Of a stretch of DNA of 61,922 bases, positions 53,116 to 61,842 are shown piece after piece. The DNA lies in the NCBI GenBank assembly GCA_038147495.1, contig JAYQTT010000017.1, positions 1 to 61,922 on the forward strand. The letters run 5' to 3'. Positions within the stretch are counted from its first letter, which is position 1, and every line of letters starts with the position of its first letter. Position numbers and translations under genes: made by a program. This DNA is from MED-G116 sp038147495. Its GTDB lineage: Bacteria; Pseudomonadota; Alphaproteobacteria; Puniceispirillales; Puniceispirillaceae. The notes beneath the pieces were generated by a model, which worked only from the letters and a program-made list of their open reading frames with translations, had not been told where the DNA came from and did no database searches.

Positions 53116-53139
53116 TATATGACTCCTCGTCCCTAGCGG

Positions 53140-53508
53140 TTATTTCTTCTTACCGGCAATGGCCTTGGCAGGCCCCTTGCGGGTACGGGCGTTTGTGTGT
53201 GTGCGCTGGCCACGGACTGGCAGGTTACGGCGATGCCGAAGACCACGAAGGCAGCCAAGATCCAGATAGCGCTTGATGTTCATTGAAGTCTGACGACGAA
53301 GATCACCCTCAACAAGGAAATCAGCATCAATGATATCCCGCAGCTTTGACAGCTCTTCTTCCGAGAGATCAGCAACACGACGTTCGTCAGGAACGCCTGC
53401 TTTTGCGCAAATGGTCTTGGCACTCGTCGTTCCAATGCCATGGATATAGGTCAGTGCAATCTCGACCCGTTTTTTGGTCGGAATGTTAACACCAGCAATT
53501 CGTGCCAC
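53140..53508 (-). CDS. rpsM: 30S ribosomal protein S13
   Basis: 122 residues, MARIAGVNIPTKKRVEIALT onward, with the helix-two-turn-helix GIGTTSAKTICAKAGV and the basic C-terminus RGQRTHTNARTRKGPAK that contacts P-site tRNA. First gene of the alpha group (rpsM-rpsK-rpoA-rplQ). A strong promoter lies about 95-122 bp upstream, in the gap after adk. Confidence 0.97.
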   Translation of the reverse strand: MARIAGVNIPTKKRVEIALTYIHGIGTTSAKTICAKAGVPDERRVADLSEEELSKLRDIIDADFLVEGDLRRQTSMNIKRYLDLGCLRGLRHRRNLPVRGQRTHTNARTRKGPAKAIAGKKK

Positions 53509-53602
53509 AGTCTGGCTCCTTTATCAAAAAGACTGTCATCGAGGTTTGCACTCTCAAACAAGCCCATAGCGCGCCAACGCTCTAAAATTTAGAAAGCGGC
53601 GA

Positions 53603-53630
53603 ATTATAAGCTCTTGCTCCTGACAGTCAA
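53603..53630 (-). promoter_or_regulatory. Sigma-70-type promoter for the rpsM-rpsK-rpoA-rplQ group
   Basis: Minus-strand TTGACT (53630-53625), a 16-bp spacer and TATAAT (53608-53603), a near-consensus element, 95 bp before the rpsM ATG in the 159-bp gap after adk. It would let the alpha group be expressed separately from the spc operon. Confidence 0.7.
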
Positions 53631-53667
53631 CCTCAACGCTTGTTCAAATCCCAAAACTTATCCCGGG

Positions 53668-54234
53668 TTAACCCAGAATTTTCTCTATATGACTGGCAAC
53701 ATCCTCAATGGACGCCATCCCGTCAACACTACGCAGCAATCCCTTGCCCTCATAATAGGGCAGCAAAGGCGCTGTATTGTCATGATAGACCGCAAGACGC
53801 TTGCGCAATGTTTCTGCATTATCATCGCTGCGCGCACCACCGGTTTCGGCGGCGCGGCCTTCGATACGTGCAAAAAGCGCCGCCTCATCTACCTTGATTT
53901 CGATCACATGGTCTATGGCATTGCCGCGTTCGGCCAACATTGCGTCAAGCGCTTCAGCCTGCGCCACTGTCCGTGGAAACCCGTCAAGGATAACCCCGGC
54001 TTCACAATCCGGCGCGTCCATACGCTCAGCGATCATGCCAACCATGATGTCATCTGACACCAGATCACCACGGTCCATGATTTCCTTGGCCCGCAACCCA
54101 AGCTCAGACCCGGCAGCAATCGCAGCGCGCAACATGTCGCCTGTAGACAGCTGGACAAGGCCGCGCTTTTCCACCAATGCTGCTGCTTGTGTACCTTTAC
54201 CGGCACCGGGTGCGCCAAAGAGAATGATAATCAT
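53668..54234 (-). CDS. adk: Adenylate kinase
   Basis: 188 residues, catalysing AMP + ATP to 2 ADP. The P-loop is FGAPGAGKGTQ, the AMP region LSTGDMLRAAIAAGSELGLR, and the FPRTVAQAEAL motif with the conserved arginine is intact. The short LID form (no zinc-binding cysteines) fits the size. Its ATG lies within the secY stop region (4-bp overlap), the usual secY-adk coupling. Confidence 0.96.
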   Translation of the reverse strand: MIIILFGAPGAGKGTQAAALVEKRGLVQLSTGDMLRAAIAAGSELGLRAKEIMDRGDLVSDDIMVGMIAERMDAPDCEAGVILDGFPRTVAQAEALDAMLAERGNAIDHVIEIKVDEAALFARIEGRAAETGGARSDDNAETLRKRLAVYHDNTAPLLPYYEGKGLLRSVDGMASIEDVASHIEKILG

Positions 54235-55568
54235 CTTCCCCGCCCCTTGATCCGCTGTTTCTTGACCAGACCTTCATATTGATGCGCCAGCAAGTGTGAC
54301 TGGATCTGGCCAACTGTGTCCAACGTCACCGTCACCACAATCAGCAAAGATGTACCACCGAAATAGAACGGCACCGAATACTGACTAATCAGAATCTCCG
54401 GAAGGATACAAACAGCCGAAAGATAAGCCGCACCAAGAACCGTCAAACGGGTCAGAACTGTGTCCAGATAATCGGCGGTTGTCTTGCCAGGACGAATGCC
54501 CGGGATATAGCCGCCATATTTGCGCAAATTCTCAGCTGTGTCTTCTGGATTGAAGACAATTGCGGTGTAGAAAAAAGCGAAGAACACAATCAAGCCGATG
54601 TAAATCGCAAGATAGAGTGGCTGACCGCGTCCAAGAAGCGCGTTCAATGTCACCAGCCATTCGGCACCACCACCCTGACTACCGCTAAGATTGATAATCG
54701 AGATCGGCATCAACAACAGCGATGACGCAAAGATTGGCGGGATAACGCCGGGAACGTTGATCTTCAACGGCAGGAATGACTGGTCACCACCAAACACCTT
54801 GTTGCCATGCTGGCGCTTTGGATACTGCACGACAATCTTGCGCACAGAACGCTCAATGAACACGATAAAGGCGATCACAGCCGCAGCCATTACGAACAGG
54901 CCAAGGATCAAAACAACTGACAGCGCGCCAGTCCGGCCAAGCTCCAATGTGCCCGCAAGCGCACTTGGCAGTTCAGCAACAATGCCAGAGAAGATGATCA
55001 GCGAAATACCGTTACCAACACCCCGGCTGGTGATCTGCTCGCCAAGCCACATCAGGAACAACGTACCGCCAACAAGGGTGACAACCGTTGTCAGACGGAA
55101 GAACAGTCCGGGATCAGAAACAACGCCGGACGCCGATTCCAGACCAACCGCAATGCCATAACCCTGAACGGTAGCAAGCAAAACAGTCAGATACCGTGTG
55201 TATTGGTTGATCTGTTTGCGGCCAGCCTCGCCATCTTTCTTCAGCGCTTCCATTGACGGCACGATGGCTGTCATCAGCTGCATGATGATGGCTGAGGTGA
55301 TGTAAGGCATGATATTCAAGGCAAAAATGGTCATCCGACCGAGCGCACCGCCCGAGAACATGTCGAACATGCCAAGGATGCCTGATGATTGCTGCGAGAA
55401 CACGTCAGCAAGCGCCCCGGGATTAATCCCCGGCAACGGAACGTAGGTACCGAGACGGTAGATGATCAGCGCGCCAAGAGTAAACAGCAGGCGCTTCTTG
55501 AGCTCATCGGCCTTGGCCAACGCGCCCAGCCCTGCTCCGGCTGCCATACGATCTGCTGCTGATGCCAT
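54231..55568 (-). CDS. secY: Protein translocase subunit SecY
   Basis: Core of the Sec channel, 445 residues with ten membrane helices. Signatures are RLGTYVPLPGINPGAL, the SGGALGRMTIFALNIMPYIT plug and lateral-gate region, and FRKYGG-like LRKYGGYIPGIRPGK near the C-terminus. Between rplO and adk, as in the spc operon of most bacteria. The start is the ATG at 55566-55568. Confidence 0.98.
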   Translation of the reverse strand: MASAADRMAAGAGLGALAKADELKKRLLFTLGALIIYRLGTYVPLPGINPGALADVFSQQSSGILGMFDMFSGGALGRMTIFALNIMPYITSAIIMQLMTAIVPSMEALKKDGEAGRKQINQYTRYLTVLLATVQGYGIAVGLESASGVVSDPGLFFRLTTVVTLVGGTLFLMWLGEQITSRGVGNGISLIIFSGIVAELPSALAGTLELGRTGALSVVLILGLFVMAAAVIAFIVFIERSVRKIVVQYPKRQHGNKVFGGDQSFLPLKINVPGVIPPIFASSLLLMPISIINLSGSQGGGAEWLVTLNALLGRGQPLYLAIYIGLIVFFAFFYTAIVFNPEDTAENLRKYGGYIPGIRPGKTTADYLDTVLTRLTVLGAAYLSAVCILPEILISQYSVPFYFGGTSLLIVVTVTLDTVGQIQSHLLAHQYEGLVKKQRIKGRGR

Positions 55569-55604
55569 TTGTGTGATGCTACCTTGTGCCTAGCCGTTTA
55601 CCGC

Positions 55605-56075
55605 TTATTCGCCAGCTGCAGGCGTAACAATCTTGCCGCCAGCTGCCTCAACTGCGGCAATTGCCGCCTTTGAAGCGCCTGCTGCATGAATTTCCAGCTT
55701 CTTGGCTGTCAACGCACCTTTGGCAAGAATGCGAATGCCGTCACGTGCCTTTGAAATCACACCAGCGCCAACCAATGTACCGGCATCGACCGGCTTGCTT
55801 GCGTCAACGCGGCCAGCGTCAATAGCGGCCTGCAAACGCCCAAGGTTCACCTCAACATAATCCTTGCGGAAAATATTGTTGAAACCGCGCTTTGGAAGAC
55901 GCCGGTGAATTGGCATCTGGCCGCCTTCAAACCCATTAATAGACACGCCTGAACGCGCCTTTTGACCTTTGTGACCGCTACCCGATGTTTTGCCGGTGCC
56001 AGAGCCAATGCCCCGACCAACCCGCTTCCGGTTTTTGGTCGCGCCTGGGTTATCTTTGACTTCGTTGAGTTTCAT
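55605..56075 (-). CDS. rplO: 50S ribosomal protein L15
   Basis: 156 residues starting MKLNEVKDNPGATKNRKRVG. The basic, glycine-rich GSGTGKTSGSGHKGQKARSG and PIHRRLPKRGFNN are characteristic. AGGAG six bases upstream sets the ATG at 56073-56075; the open frame starts earlier. 36 bp before secY. Confidence 0.97.
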   Translation of the reverse strand: MKLNEVKDNPGATKNRKRVGRGIGSGTGKTSGSGHKGQKARSGVSINGFEGGQMPIHRRLPKRGFNNIFRKDYVEVNLGRLQAAIDAGRVDASKPVDAGTLVGAGVISKARDGIRILAKGALTAKKLEIHAAGASKAAIAAVEAAGGKIVTPAAGE

Positions 56076-56123
56076 CTCTTGCTCCTGACAGCTCAATCCT
56101 GAGCCGTACCCCTAACCAATATG

Positions 56124-56312
56124 CTATTCGCCTTCAACGCGAACCAAATGCTTGACCTTGTTGATCATGCCACGAACAGCTGGCGTATCTTCCAGCTCAC
56201 GTGTGCGACCAATTTTATTCAGGCCAAGGCCGATCAGCGTTTTACGCTGTGCGCCGAGGCGGCCAATAGCGCTTTTTGTTTGTGTTACGCGTACCGTTTC
56301 TTTGGCAGCCAT
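56124..56312 (-). CDS. rpmD: 50S ribosomal protein L30
   Basis: 62 residues, MAAKETVRVTQTKSAIGRLG onward, with TLIGLGLNKIGRTRELEDTP, the compact L30 fold. Sits between rpsE and rplO, the usual spc order. 14 bp after rpsE. Confidence 0.96.
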   Translation of the reverse strand: MAAKETVRVTQTKSAIGRLGAQRKTLIGLGLNKIGRTRELEDTPAVRGMINKVKHLVRVEGE

Positions 56313-56326
56313 TTTAAACTCTCCTG

Positions 56327-56896
56327 TTAGGATGCAGCGGCTTGATCTTCGCCACTCTGTTCAGAGCGCTTGCCAAGCACTTCGGCAACCCGCTTGCCAC
56401 GTTTTTGCGCAACGGCGCGTGGTGCCTGCATATCGTTAAGCGCCGAGAATGTCGCCTTGATCATGTTGTGCGGATTTGAGCTGCCAATCGACTTGGCAAC
56501 AATGTCCTGAATACCAAGAACTTCAAACACAGCGCGCATCGGGCCACCAGCGATGATGCCGGTACCGGCAGATGCCGCACGAAGCAGCACGCGTCCGGCG
56601 CCATATGCACCTTTGATGTCATGATGCAGAGTGCGACCGTCACGCAATGGTATACGTACCATGTTACGCTTGGCGCCTTCAGTTGCTTTGCGAATGGCCT
56701 CTGGAACCTCACGCGCCTTGCCCGTGCCGAAACCAGCGCGGCCTTTGCCATCGCCTACAACGACAAGCGCAGCAAAGCCAAAGCGACGACCGCCCTTAAC
56801 CACCTTTGCAACACGATTGATGCCAACCAGCTTTTCCAGCAGTTCCGGCTCTTCGCGCTGTGCGCTACGGTCCTGCCTGTCATTATTGCGTGCCAT
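56327..56896 (-). CDS. rpsE: 30S ribosomal protein S5
   Basis: 189 residues. The double-stranded-RNA-binding fold shows VAKVVKGGRRFGFAALVVVG and the loop GDGKGRAGFGTGKAREVPEA; the C-terminal domain has GIIAGGPMRAVFEVLGIQD. It contributes to decoding fidelity. 12 bp after rplR. Confidence 0.97.
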   Translation of the reverse strand: MARNNDRQDRSAQREEPELLEKLVGINRVAKVVKGGRRFGFAALVVVGDGKGRAGFGTGKAREVPEAIRKATEGAKRNMVRIPLRDGRTLHHDIKGAYGAGRVLLRAASAGTGIIAGGPMRAVFEVLGIQDIVAKSIGSSNPHNMIKATFSALNDMQAPRAVAQKRGKRVAEVLGKRSEQSGEDQAAAS

Positions 56897-56908
56897 AAAT
56901 CGTGCTCC

Positions 56909-57271
56909 CTAGAATTTCAGGCCGGCTTCACGCGCGGCGTCTGCCAGTGCCTTGACACGGCCATGAAAAATGTAACCACCACGGTCAAAAACAACGGTTT
57001 CAACACCATTTGCCTTGGCCCGCTCAGCTACCAGCTTGCCAACCTCGGCTGCTGCTTCGCTGTTGCTGGTCGATTTGATGGCCTTCTTTACACCCGCATC
57101 AAGGGTTGAGGCTGCCGCAATCGTGCGCCCCTCACCATCATCGATCACCTGAGCGTAAATATGCTTCGATGAACGATGCACGCTCAAACGGGGACGCCCA
57201 GTCGAATCTTTGCGAAGGGCCGTTCTGTTACGGCGTCTGCGCCGCTCGAAAAGTTCTCTAGCTGTGTTCAT
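56909..57271 (-). CDS. rplR: 50S ribosomal protein L18
   Basis: 120 residues, with RPRLSVHRSSKHIYAQVIDD and VVFDRGGYIFHGRVKALADA. Binds 5S rRNA together with L5 and L25. 9 bp after rplF. Confidence 0.97.
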   Translation of the reverse strand: MNTARELFERRRRRNRTALRKDSTGRPRLSVHRSSKHIYAQVIDDGEGRTIAAASTLDAGVKKAIKSTSNSEAAAEVGKLVAERAKANGVETVVFDRGGYIFHGRVKALADAAREAGLKF

Positions 57272-57280
57272 GAGACGACC

Positions 57281-57814
57281 CTACTTCTTCTTGCCTTCTT
57301 TGCGGACGATATATTCGTCGGCATATTTGACACCCTTACCCTTGAAAGGTTCTGGCGGACGCTTGCCGCGAACCTCAGAGGCAAACTGACCAAGCAACTG
57401 CTTGTCGGCACCGCTGATAACGATGGTTGTGTTATTTTCCACAGCCACTGAAAGGCCCGCCGGTACATCCATTTCAACCGGATGGCTGAAACCGAGGTTT
57501 AACACCAGCTTGTTGCCCTGCATCGCTGCACGATAACCAACACCGTTGATTTGCAGGTTACGGGTAAAGCCAGCTGACACGCCAACGACCATATTGCTGA
57601 TCTGGGCGCGCATGGTTCCCCACAACGCTTTTGCCTGACGCGTATCACGCGCTGGCTTCAGCGTGGCGACATTATCATCAACAGATAAGGTCACATCGCT
57701 GTGCAGCGGCGCGCTCAACTCGCCGTTCTTTCCTTTGACAACCACCAGGCCACCGTCATGTGACAATGTCACATCAGCTGGAATGGTAATCGCACTGCTT
57801 CCAACACGAGACAT
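57281..57814 (-). CDS. rplF: 50S ribosomal protein L6
   Basis: 177 residues starting MSRVGSSAITIPADVTLSHD. Two repeated alpha/beta domains; the C-terminal signature PEPFKGKGVKYADEYIVRKE is near the end. 12 bp after rpsH. Confidence 0.97.
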   Translation of the reverse strand: MSRVGSSAITIPADVTLSHDGGLVVVKGKNGELSAPLHSDVTLSVDDNVATLKPARDTRQAKALWGTMRAQISNMVVGVSAGFTRNLQINGVGYRAAMQGNKLVLNLGFSHPVEMDVPAGLSVAVENNTTIVISGADKQLLGQFASEVRGKRPPEPFKGKGVKYADEYIVRKEGKKK

Positions 57815-57826
57815 ACCAACCGCTCC

Positions 57827-58225
57827 TTAAAATACGTGGCAGAGCACTTCACCGCCAACATTGGCTGTGCGTGCTTCGTTATCAGACAGAACCCCACGCG
57901 GCGTCGACAGGATGGCAATGCCAAGACCGTTATAGACGCGTGGCAGATCACGAATGCCGTAATAGACACGGCGACCCGGGCGAGATACCCGCTTGATCTC
58001 AGAGATCACCGGCTCACCTTCATGATACTTCAGTTCAATCTTCAGTTCCTTGATTCCGGGACGCACATCAACGCTTGAATAGTTGCGGATGTAGCCTTCC
58101 CGCTTCAGAACCTCGAGCACATTCGTGCGGAAGCGTGAAGACGGGCTGGAAACAACTGTTTTACGTGCATGCTGACCGTTACGGATGCGTGTCAGCATAT
58201 CTCCAAGAGGATCACTCATAGACAT
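57827..58225 (-). CDS. rpsH: 30S ribosomal protein S8
   Basis: 132 residues, starting MSMSDPLGDMLTRIRNGQHA, with the C-terminal GLGIAILSTPRGVLSDNEAR and GGEVLCHVF. Binds 16S helix 21 and, in E. coli, represses the spc operon. GGAG precedes the ATG at 58223-58225 by 8 bases. Confidence 0.97.
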   Translation of the reverse strand: MSMSDPLGDMLTRIRNGQHARKTVVSSPSSRFRTNVLEVLKREGYIRNYSSVDVRPGIKELKIELKYHEGEPVISEIKRVSRPGRRVYYGIRDLPRVYNGLGIAILSTPRGVLSDNEARTANVGGEVLCHVF

Positions 58226-58243
58226 CTTTTATCTCCCCTCTTC

Positions 58244-58549
58244 TTACCAGCTTGACTTCACGACACCAGGTACCTGACCCATAGAGGCCAGATCACGAAG
58301 TGCGATCCGTGACATTCTCAGTTTGCGGTCATAGCCGCGTGGCCGACCCGACACTTCACAACGGTTCCGAATACGAATCCGTGAGCTGTCGCGTGGCTCC
58401 TGAGACAGTTTCATAACCGCCTGGAAACGCTCTTCCATTGGAAGCGACTTGTCCTTGACGATTGCTCTCAGCGCGGCGCGGCGGTCACCCCGACGGGCCA
58501 CAATGCGCTTGCGCTTTTCATTCTTTTCAACGGCGCTTTTCTTAGCCAT
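58244..58549 (-). CDS. rpsN: 30S ribosomal protein S14
   Basis: 101 residues, the long zinc-independent form without a Cys-x2-Cys motif pair. RCEVSGRPRGYDRKLRMSRI and LRDLASMGQVPGVVKSSW are typical. 18 bp after rplE. Confidence 0.97.
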   Translation of the reverse strand: MAKKSAVEKNEKRKRIVARRGDRRAALRAIVKDKSLPMEERFQAVMKLSQEPRDSSRIRIRNRCEVSGRPRGYDRKLRMSRIALRDLASMGQVPGVVKSSW

Positions 58550-58567
58550 TCCTAAACCCCTTTGCCC

Positions 58568-59113
58568 TTACGCTTTGACGAACGGAAACTCAAAGCCGCT
58601 CAGCAATTCGCGTGCTTCATCGTCCGTCTGTGCGGAGGTTACAACGATGATGTCCATACCGCGGACCTCATCGATCTGATCATAATCAATTTCCGGAAAT
58701 ACGATCTGCTCTTTGATCCCCATGGCATAGTTGCCACGACCATCGAAGCTCTTGCCGTTCAACCCGCGGAAATCCCGGACGCGCGGCAGCGCAATGGTGA
58801 TCAAACGATCAAGAAATTCGTACATCTGTTCACGACGCAGTGTAACCTTGCAACCAATGGCCATGCCTTCACGCAGCTTGAACGCCGCGTTGGCTTTCTT
58901 GGCACGGGTTACAATAGGCTTCTGGCCGGTAATGGCCGCCAGTTCACGGGTGGCATGCTCAATTTTCTTGGAGTCACGAACAGCTTCGCCGACACCCATA
59001 TTGACAACCACCTTTTCCACCTTTGGAACTTGCATGGCATTTTTGTAGCCAAACTTTTCCATAAGAGCCGGGCGAACAGCCGTCAGATAATGTTCTTCTA
59101 AACGCGTTTTCAT
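58568..59113 (-). CDS. rplE: 50S ribosomal protein L5
   Basis: 181 residues, starting MKTRLEEHYLTAVRPALMEK. The motif VVNMGVGEAVRDSKKIEHAT and the 5S-binding/bridge region GRGNYAMGIKEQIVFPEIDY are intact. 24 bp after rplX. Confidence 0.97.
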   Translation of the reverse strand: MKTRLEEHYLTAVRPALMEKFGYKNAMQVPKVEKVVVNMGVGEAVRDSKKIEHATRELAAITGQKPIVTRAKKANAAFKLREGMAIGCKVTLRREQMYEFLDRLITIALPRVRDFRGLNGKSFDGRGNYAMGIKEQIVFPEIDYDQIDEVRGMDIIVVTSAQTDDEARELLSGFEFPFVKA

Positions 59114-59137
59114 CTCAGCTTTCTCTCCTCGCCCCGA

Positions 59138-59455
59138 TTAATCCAGGGCTTTGCCGGACCGACGAGCGACCCGGATTTTTTTGCCGTCCTTAACCTCAAG
59201 ACCAACGCGGGTAGCTTTACCGCTGTCCGGGTCAATATGGGCAACATTCGAAATATGCAGAGGGGCTTCTTTGGTAATGATGCCACCTGCGTCAGTCTGG
59301 GTTGGGCGGGTGTGCCGCTTTACGAGGTTGCACCCCTGAACACGGACACGAGATTCGGCGCGGATAACTTCAAGCACCTCGCCGGTCTTGCCCTTGTCAC
59401 GACCGGTTGTCACGACAACGCGATCACCCTTTTTGATTTTAAACTTCTGAGCCAT
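59138..59455 (-). CDS. rplX: 50S ribosomal protein L24
   Basis: 105 residues. The KOW motif KKGDRVVVTTGRDKGKTGEV near the N-terminus identifies L24, which starts 50S assembly. Its ATG overlaps the rplN stop by one base (TAATG), indicating coupled translation. Confidence 0.97.
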   Translation of the reverse strand: MAQKFKIKKGDRVVVTTGRDKGKTGEVLEVIRAESRVRVQGCNLVKRHTRPTQTDAGGIITKEAPLHISNVAHIDPDSGKATRVGLEVKDGKKIRVARRSGKALD

Positions 59456-59823
59456 TACAGCACCTCCGGTGCCAATGAGATAATCTTCATGAACTTGCGG
59501 CTACGCAGTTCACGTGTCACAGGGCCAAAGATACGTGTGCCGATCGGCTCATCCTGCTTGTTGAGCAATACCGCAGCATTCCGGTCAAACCGAATGGCGC
59601 TGCCGTCTGCACGACGGATTTCCTTGGCAGTGCGCACGATAACAGCGCGGTGCACATCACCTTTTTTCACCTTGCCCCGTGGAATCGCCTCTTTCACAGA
59701 GACAACAATCACATCGCCAACACCGGCAACCTTGCGGCCTGAACCGCCAAGCACCTTGATACACTGGACGCGACGCGCACCTGAGTTATCGGCAACTTCA
59801 AGATTTGACTGCATTTGAATCAT
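59455..59823 (-). CDS. rplN: 50S ribosomal protein L14
   Basis: 122 residues, starting MIQMQSNLEVADNSGARRVQ, the canonical L14 start, with GDVIVVSVKEAIPRGKVKKG and FGPVTRELRSRKFMKIISLA. First gene of the spc group; 11 bp after rpsQ. Confidence 0.98.
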   Translation of the reverse strand: MIQMQSNLEVADNSGARRVQCIKVLGGSGRKVAGVGDVIVVSVKEAIPRGKVKKGDVHRAVIVRTAKEIRRADGSAIRFDRNAAVLLNKQDEPIGTRIFGPVTRELRSRKFMKIISLAPEVL

Positions 59824-59834
59824 GTCAGTCTCCC

Positions 59835-60080
59835 TTAACCCTTGTTTGCGTCGTCATAGACCACTTCGTAGTTCTTCGACTTCGAAATGGGTGCACATTC
59901 GCGAATACGGACAAAATCACCTTCCTTGAAACGGTTCTCGGCATCATGCGCCGCAAACTTCTTCGATTTGGTGATAAACTTTTTATAGACGGGATGCATG
60001 ATCCGACGTTCTACCCGAACGGTAACGGTCTTATCCGCCTTATCACTTACAACAGTGCCCTGCATGGTACGCTTTGGCAT
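59835..60080 (-). CDS. rpsQ: 30S ribosomal protein S17
   Basis: 81 residues, MPKRTMQGTVVSDKADKTVT onward, an OB-fold primary 16S-binding protein; HPVYKKFITKSKKFAAHDAE is typical. 12 bp after rpmC. Confidence 0.97.
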   Translation of the reverse strand: MPKRTMQGTVVSDKADKTVTVRVERRIMHPVYKKFITKSKKFAAHDAENRFKEGDFVRIRECAPISKSKNYEVVYDDANKG

Positions 60081-60092
60081 AGCTTGCTTCCC

Positions 60093-60308
60093 TTACTTTG
60101 CTGCATCCGACGCTTTGGCCTTCTGGCCAAGGATCGTCTTGATACGGGCGATTTCACGACGCACGACCCGCGAGCGTGCCGGATTTTCATTCTGACCACC
60201 TGCGGTCTGGAAGCGCAGGTTAAACTGCTCCTGCTTCAGGCCAACAAGCTGGGTCTTCAGCTCATCTGCTGTCTTGGCGCGGAGTTCTTCAGCTTTGACA
60301 ATTGCCAT
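60093..60308 (-). CDS. rpmC: 50S ribosomal protein L29
   Basis: 71 residues, helical hairpin near the tunnel exit. ELKTQLVGLKQEQFNLRFQT and RREIARIKTIL are typical. Position after rplP is canonical. Confidence 0.96.
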   Translation of the reverse strand: MAIVKAEELRAKTADELKTQLVGLKQEQFNLRFQTAGGQNENPARSRVVRREIARIKTILGQKAKASDAAK

Positions 60309-60322
60309 TATCCAATACTCCT

Positions 60323-60742
60323 CTATTCACTGTCGCCAAGACGGCGAACGATGCGGGTATCAAGCGGCAGCTTTGCAGCGGCAAGCCGCAGCGCTTCTTG
60401 AGCCAGATCCCATGAAACACCATCAATTTCAAACATGATGCGGCCAGGCTTTACTCTTGCCACCCAATATTCAGGTGAACCCTTACCTTTACCCATCCGA
60501 ACCTCGGCAGGCTTTGAAGAGACCGGCACATCAGGAAAAATCCGGATCCAGACACGACCTGCACGACGCAGGTGACGTGTAATGGCACGACGTGCAGCCT
60601 CAATCTGACGCGCGGTGACGCGCTCTGGTGTTACAGCCTTGAGACCGTATGCACCGAAATTCAGCTGAGTGCCACCCTTGGCCAAGCCATGGATGCGGCC
60701 CTTGTGAGCCTTACGAAATTTTGTACGCTTTGGCGAAAGCAT
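60323..60742 (-). CDS. rplP: 50S ribosomal protein L16
   Basis: 139 residues, MLSPKRTKFRKAHKGRIHGL onward. VWIRIFPDVPVSSKPAEVRM and GKGKGSPEYWVARVKPGRIM are the conserved A-site regions. 17 bp after rpsC. Confidence 0.98.
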   Translation of the reverse strand: MLSPKRTKFRKAHKGRIHGLAKGGTQLNFGAYGLKAVTPERVTARQIEAARRAITRHLRRAGRVWIRIFPDVPVSSKPAEVRMGKGKGSPEYWVARVKPGRIMFEIDGVSWDLAQEALRLAAAKLPLDTRIVRRLGDSE

Positions 60743-60759
60743 CTATCTGTCTCCTCGTC

Positions 60760-61455
60760 CTAGCCGTTAGCGCGCGGCGCTGGGCCGGACTGCTGTTCGG
60801 CGAGGCGCTTGTCCTGAGCCATTGGGTCATGAGCCATAACCTCGCCTTTGAATACCCAAACCTTGATGCCGCAAGCACCATAGGTGGTAAAGGCAGTGGC
60901 TTCACCATAATCAACCTCGGCCCGAAGTGTGTGCAATGGCACACGGCCTTCACGGTACCACTCGGTACGGGCAATTTCTGCACCGCCAAGACGGCCAGCA
61001 CAGTTAATCCGCACACCAAGCGCACCCAAACGCATCGCTGACTGCACAGCGCGCTTCATTGCACGACGGAAGCCTACGCGACGCTCAAGTTGCTGCGCGA
61101 TATTCTCGGCAACTAGCTTTGCGTCAATCTCAGGCTTGCGCACTTCAACAATGTTGAGGCTGACTTCGCCGCCGATCCGCTTGGAAAGATCAGAGCGCAG
61201 CTTTTCAATATCCTGGCCCTTCTTACCGATGATCAAACCCGGACGGCCTGCATGGATGGTGACACGCGCGCGACCGGCAGGGCGCTCAATAATAACGCGA
61301 CTGATGGCTGCCTGCTTCAGGCGATCCATCAAATAGGCGCGCAGCTGGATGTCCTGATGCAACAGCTCACCGTAATTACGGCCAGCGTACCAGCGTGAGT
61401 CCCAGGTGCGGTTGATACCAACGCGCAGACCAATAGGTTTAACTTTCTGACCCAT
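60760..61455 (-). CDS. rpsC: 30S ribosomal protein S3
   Basis: 231 residues. The type II KH domain has ITIHAGRPGLIIGKKGQDIE, preceded by MGQKVKPIGLRVGINRTWDS. The C-terminal domain GVRINCAGRLGGAEIARTEW forms part of the mRNA entry helicase. Its start follows the rplV stop without a gap. Confidence 0.98.
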   Translation of the reverse strand: MGQKVKPIGLRVGINRTWDSRWYAGRNYGELLHQDIQLRAYLMDRLKQAAISRVIIERPAGRARVTIHAGRPGLIIGKKGQDIEKLRSDLSKRIGGEVSLNIVEVRKPEIDAKLVAENIAQQLERRVGFRRAMKRAVQSAMRLGALGVRINCAGRLGGAEIARTEWYREGRVPLHTLRAEVDYGEATAFTTYGACGIKVWVFKGEVMAHDPMAQDKRLAEQQSGPAPRANG

Positions 61456-61833
61456 CTACTGCTCTCCTCTTTCACCAACGATGATCGTCAGGTGCGAAAA
61501 TGGCTTCAGGATGCGTGCGCCACGGCCACGTGCACGGGCCTTAAAACGCTTCATCACAATCGCCTTACCGACATGCGCCTCTTTTACATAGAGACGATCA
61601 ACGTCAAGCGAATGATTGTTCTCGGCATTGGCGATCGCCGACTGCAATGCCTTTTTGACATCGCCAGCAATGCGGCGGCGCGAAAAGCTCAGCGCGGCCA
61701 TCGCCTTGTTGGCGTCCATTCCGCGGATCATCGCGGCAACCAGATTCAGCTTCTGTGGGCTGACCCGAAGGTTGCGCAGTACTGATTTCGCTTCTGAATC
61801 AGCCAATGCTCTTGGTTTAGCTTGCTTACCCAT
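61456..61833 (-). CDS. rplV: 50S ribosomal protein L22
   Basis: 125 residues. LRVSPQKLNLVAAMIRGMDA is the core; the long beta-hairpin toward the tunnel lies in MKRFKARARGRGARILKPFS. It is directly followed by rpsC and preceded by rpsS. Confidence 0.97.
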   Translation of the reverse strand: MGKQAKPRALADSEAKSVLRNLRVSPQKLNLVAAMIRGMDANKAMAALSFSRRRIAGDVKKALQSAIANAENNHSLDVDRLYVKEAHVGKAIVMKRFKARARGRGARILKPFSHLTIIVGERGEQ

Positions 61834-61842
61834 AACGCCCCT

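Noticed and set aside
53509..53667. A possible rpmJ (L36) gene between adk and rpsM
   Set aside because: The gap contains no 37-codon frame with the L36 cysteine pattern; it holds only the promoter.
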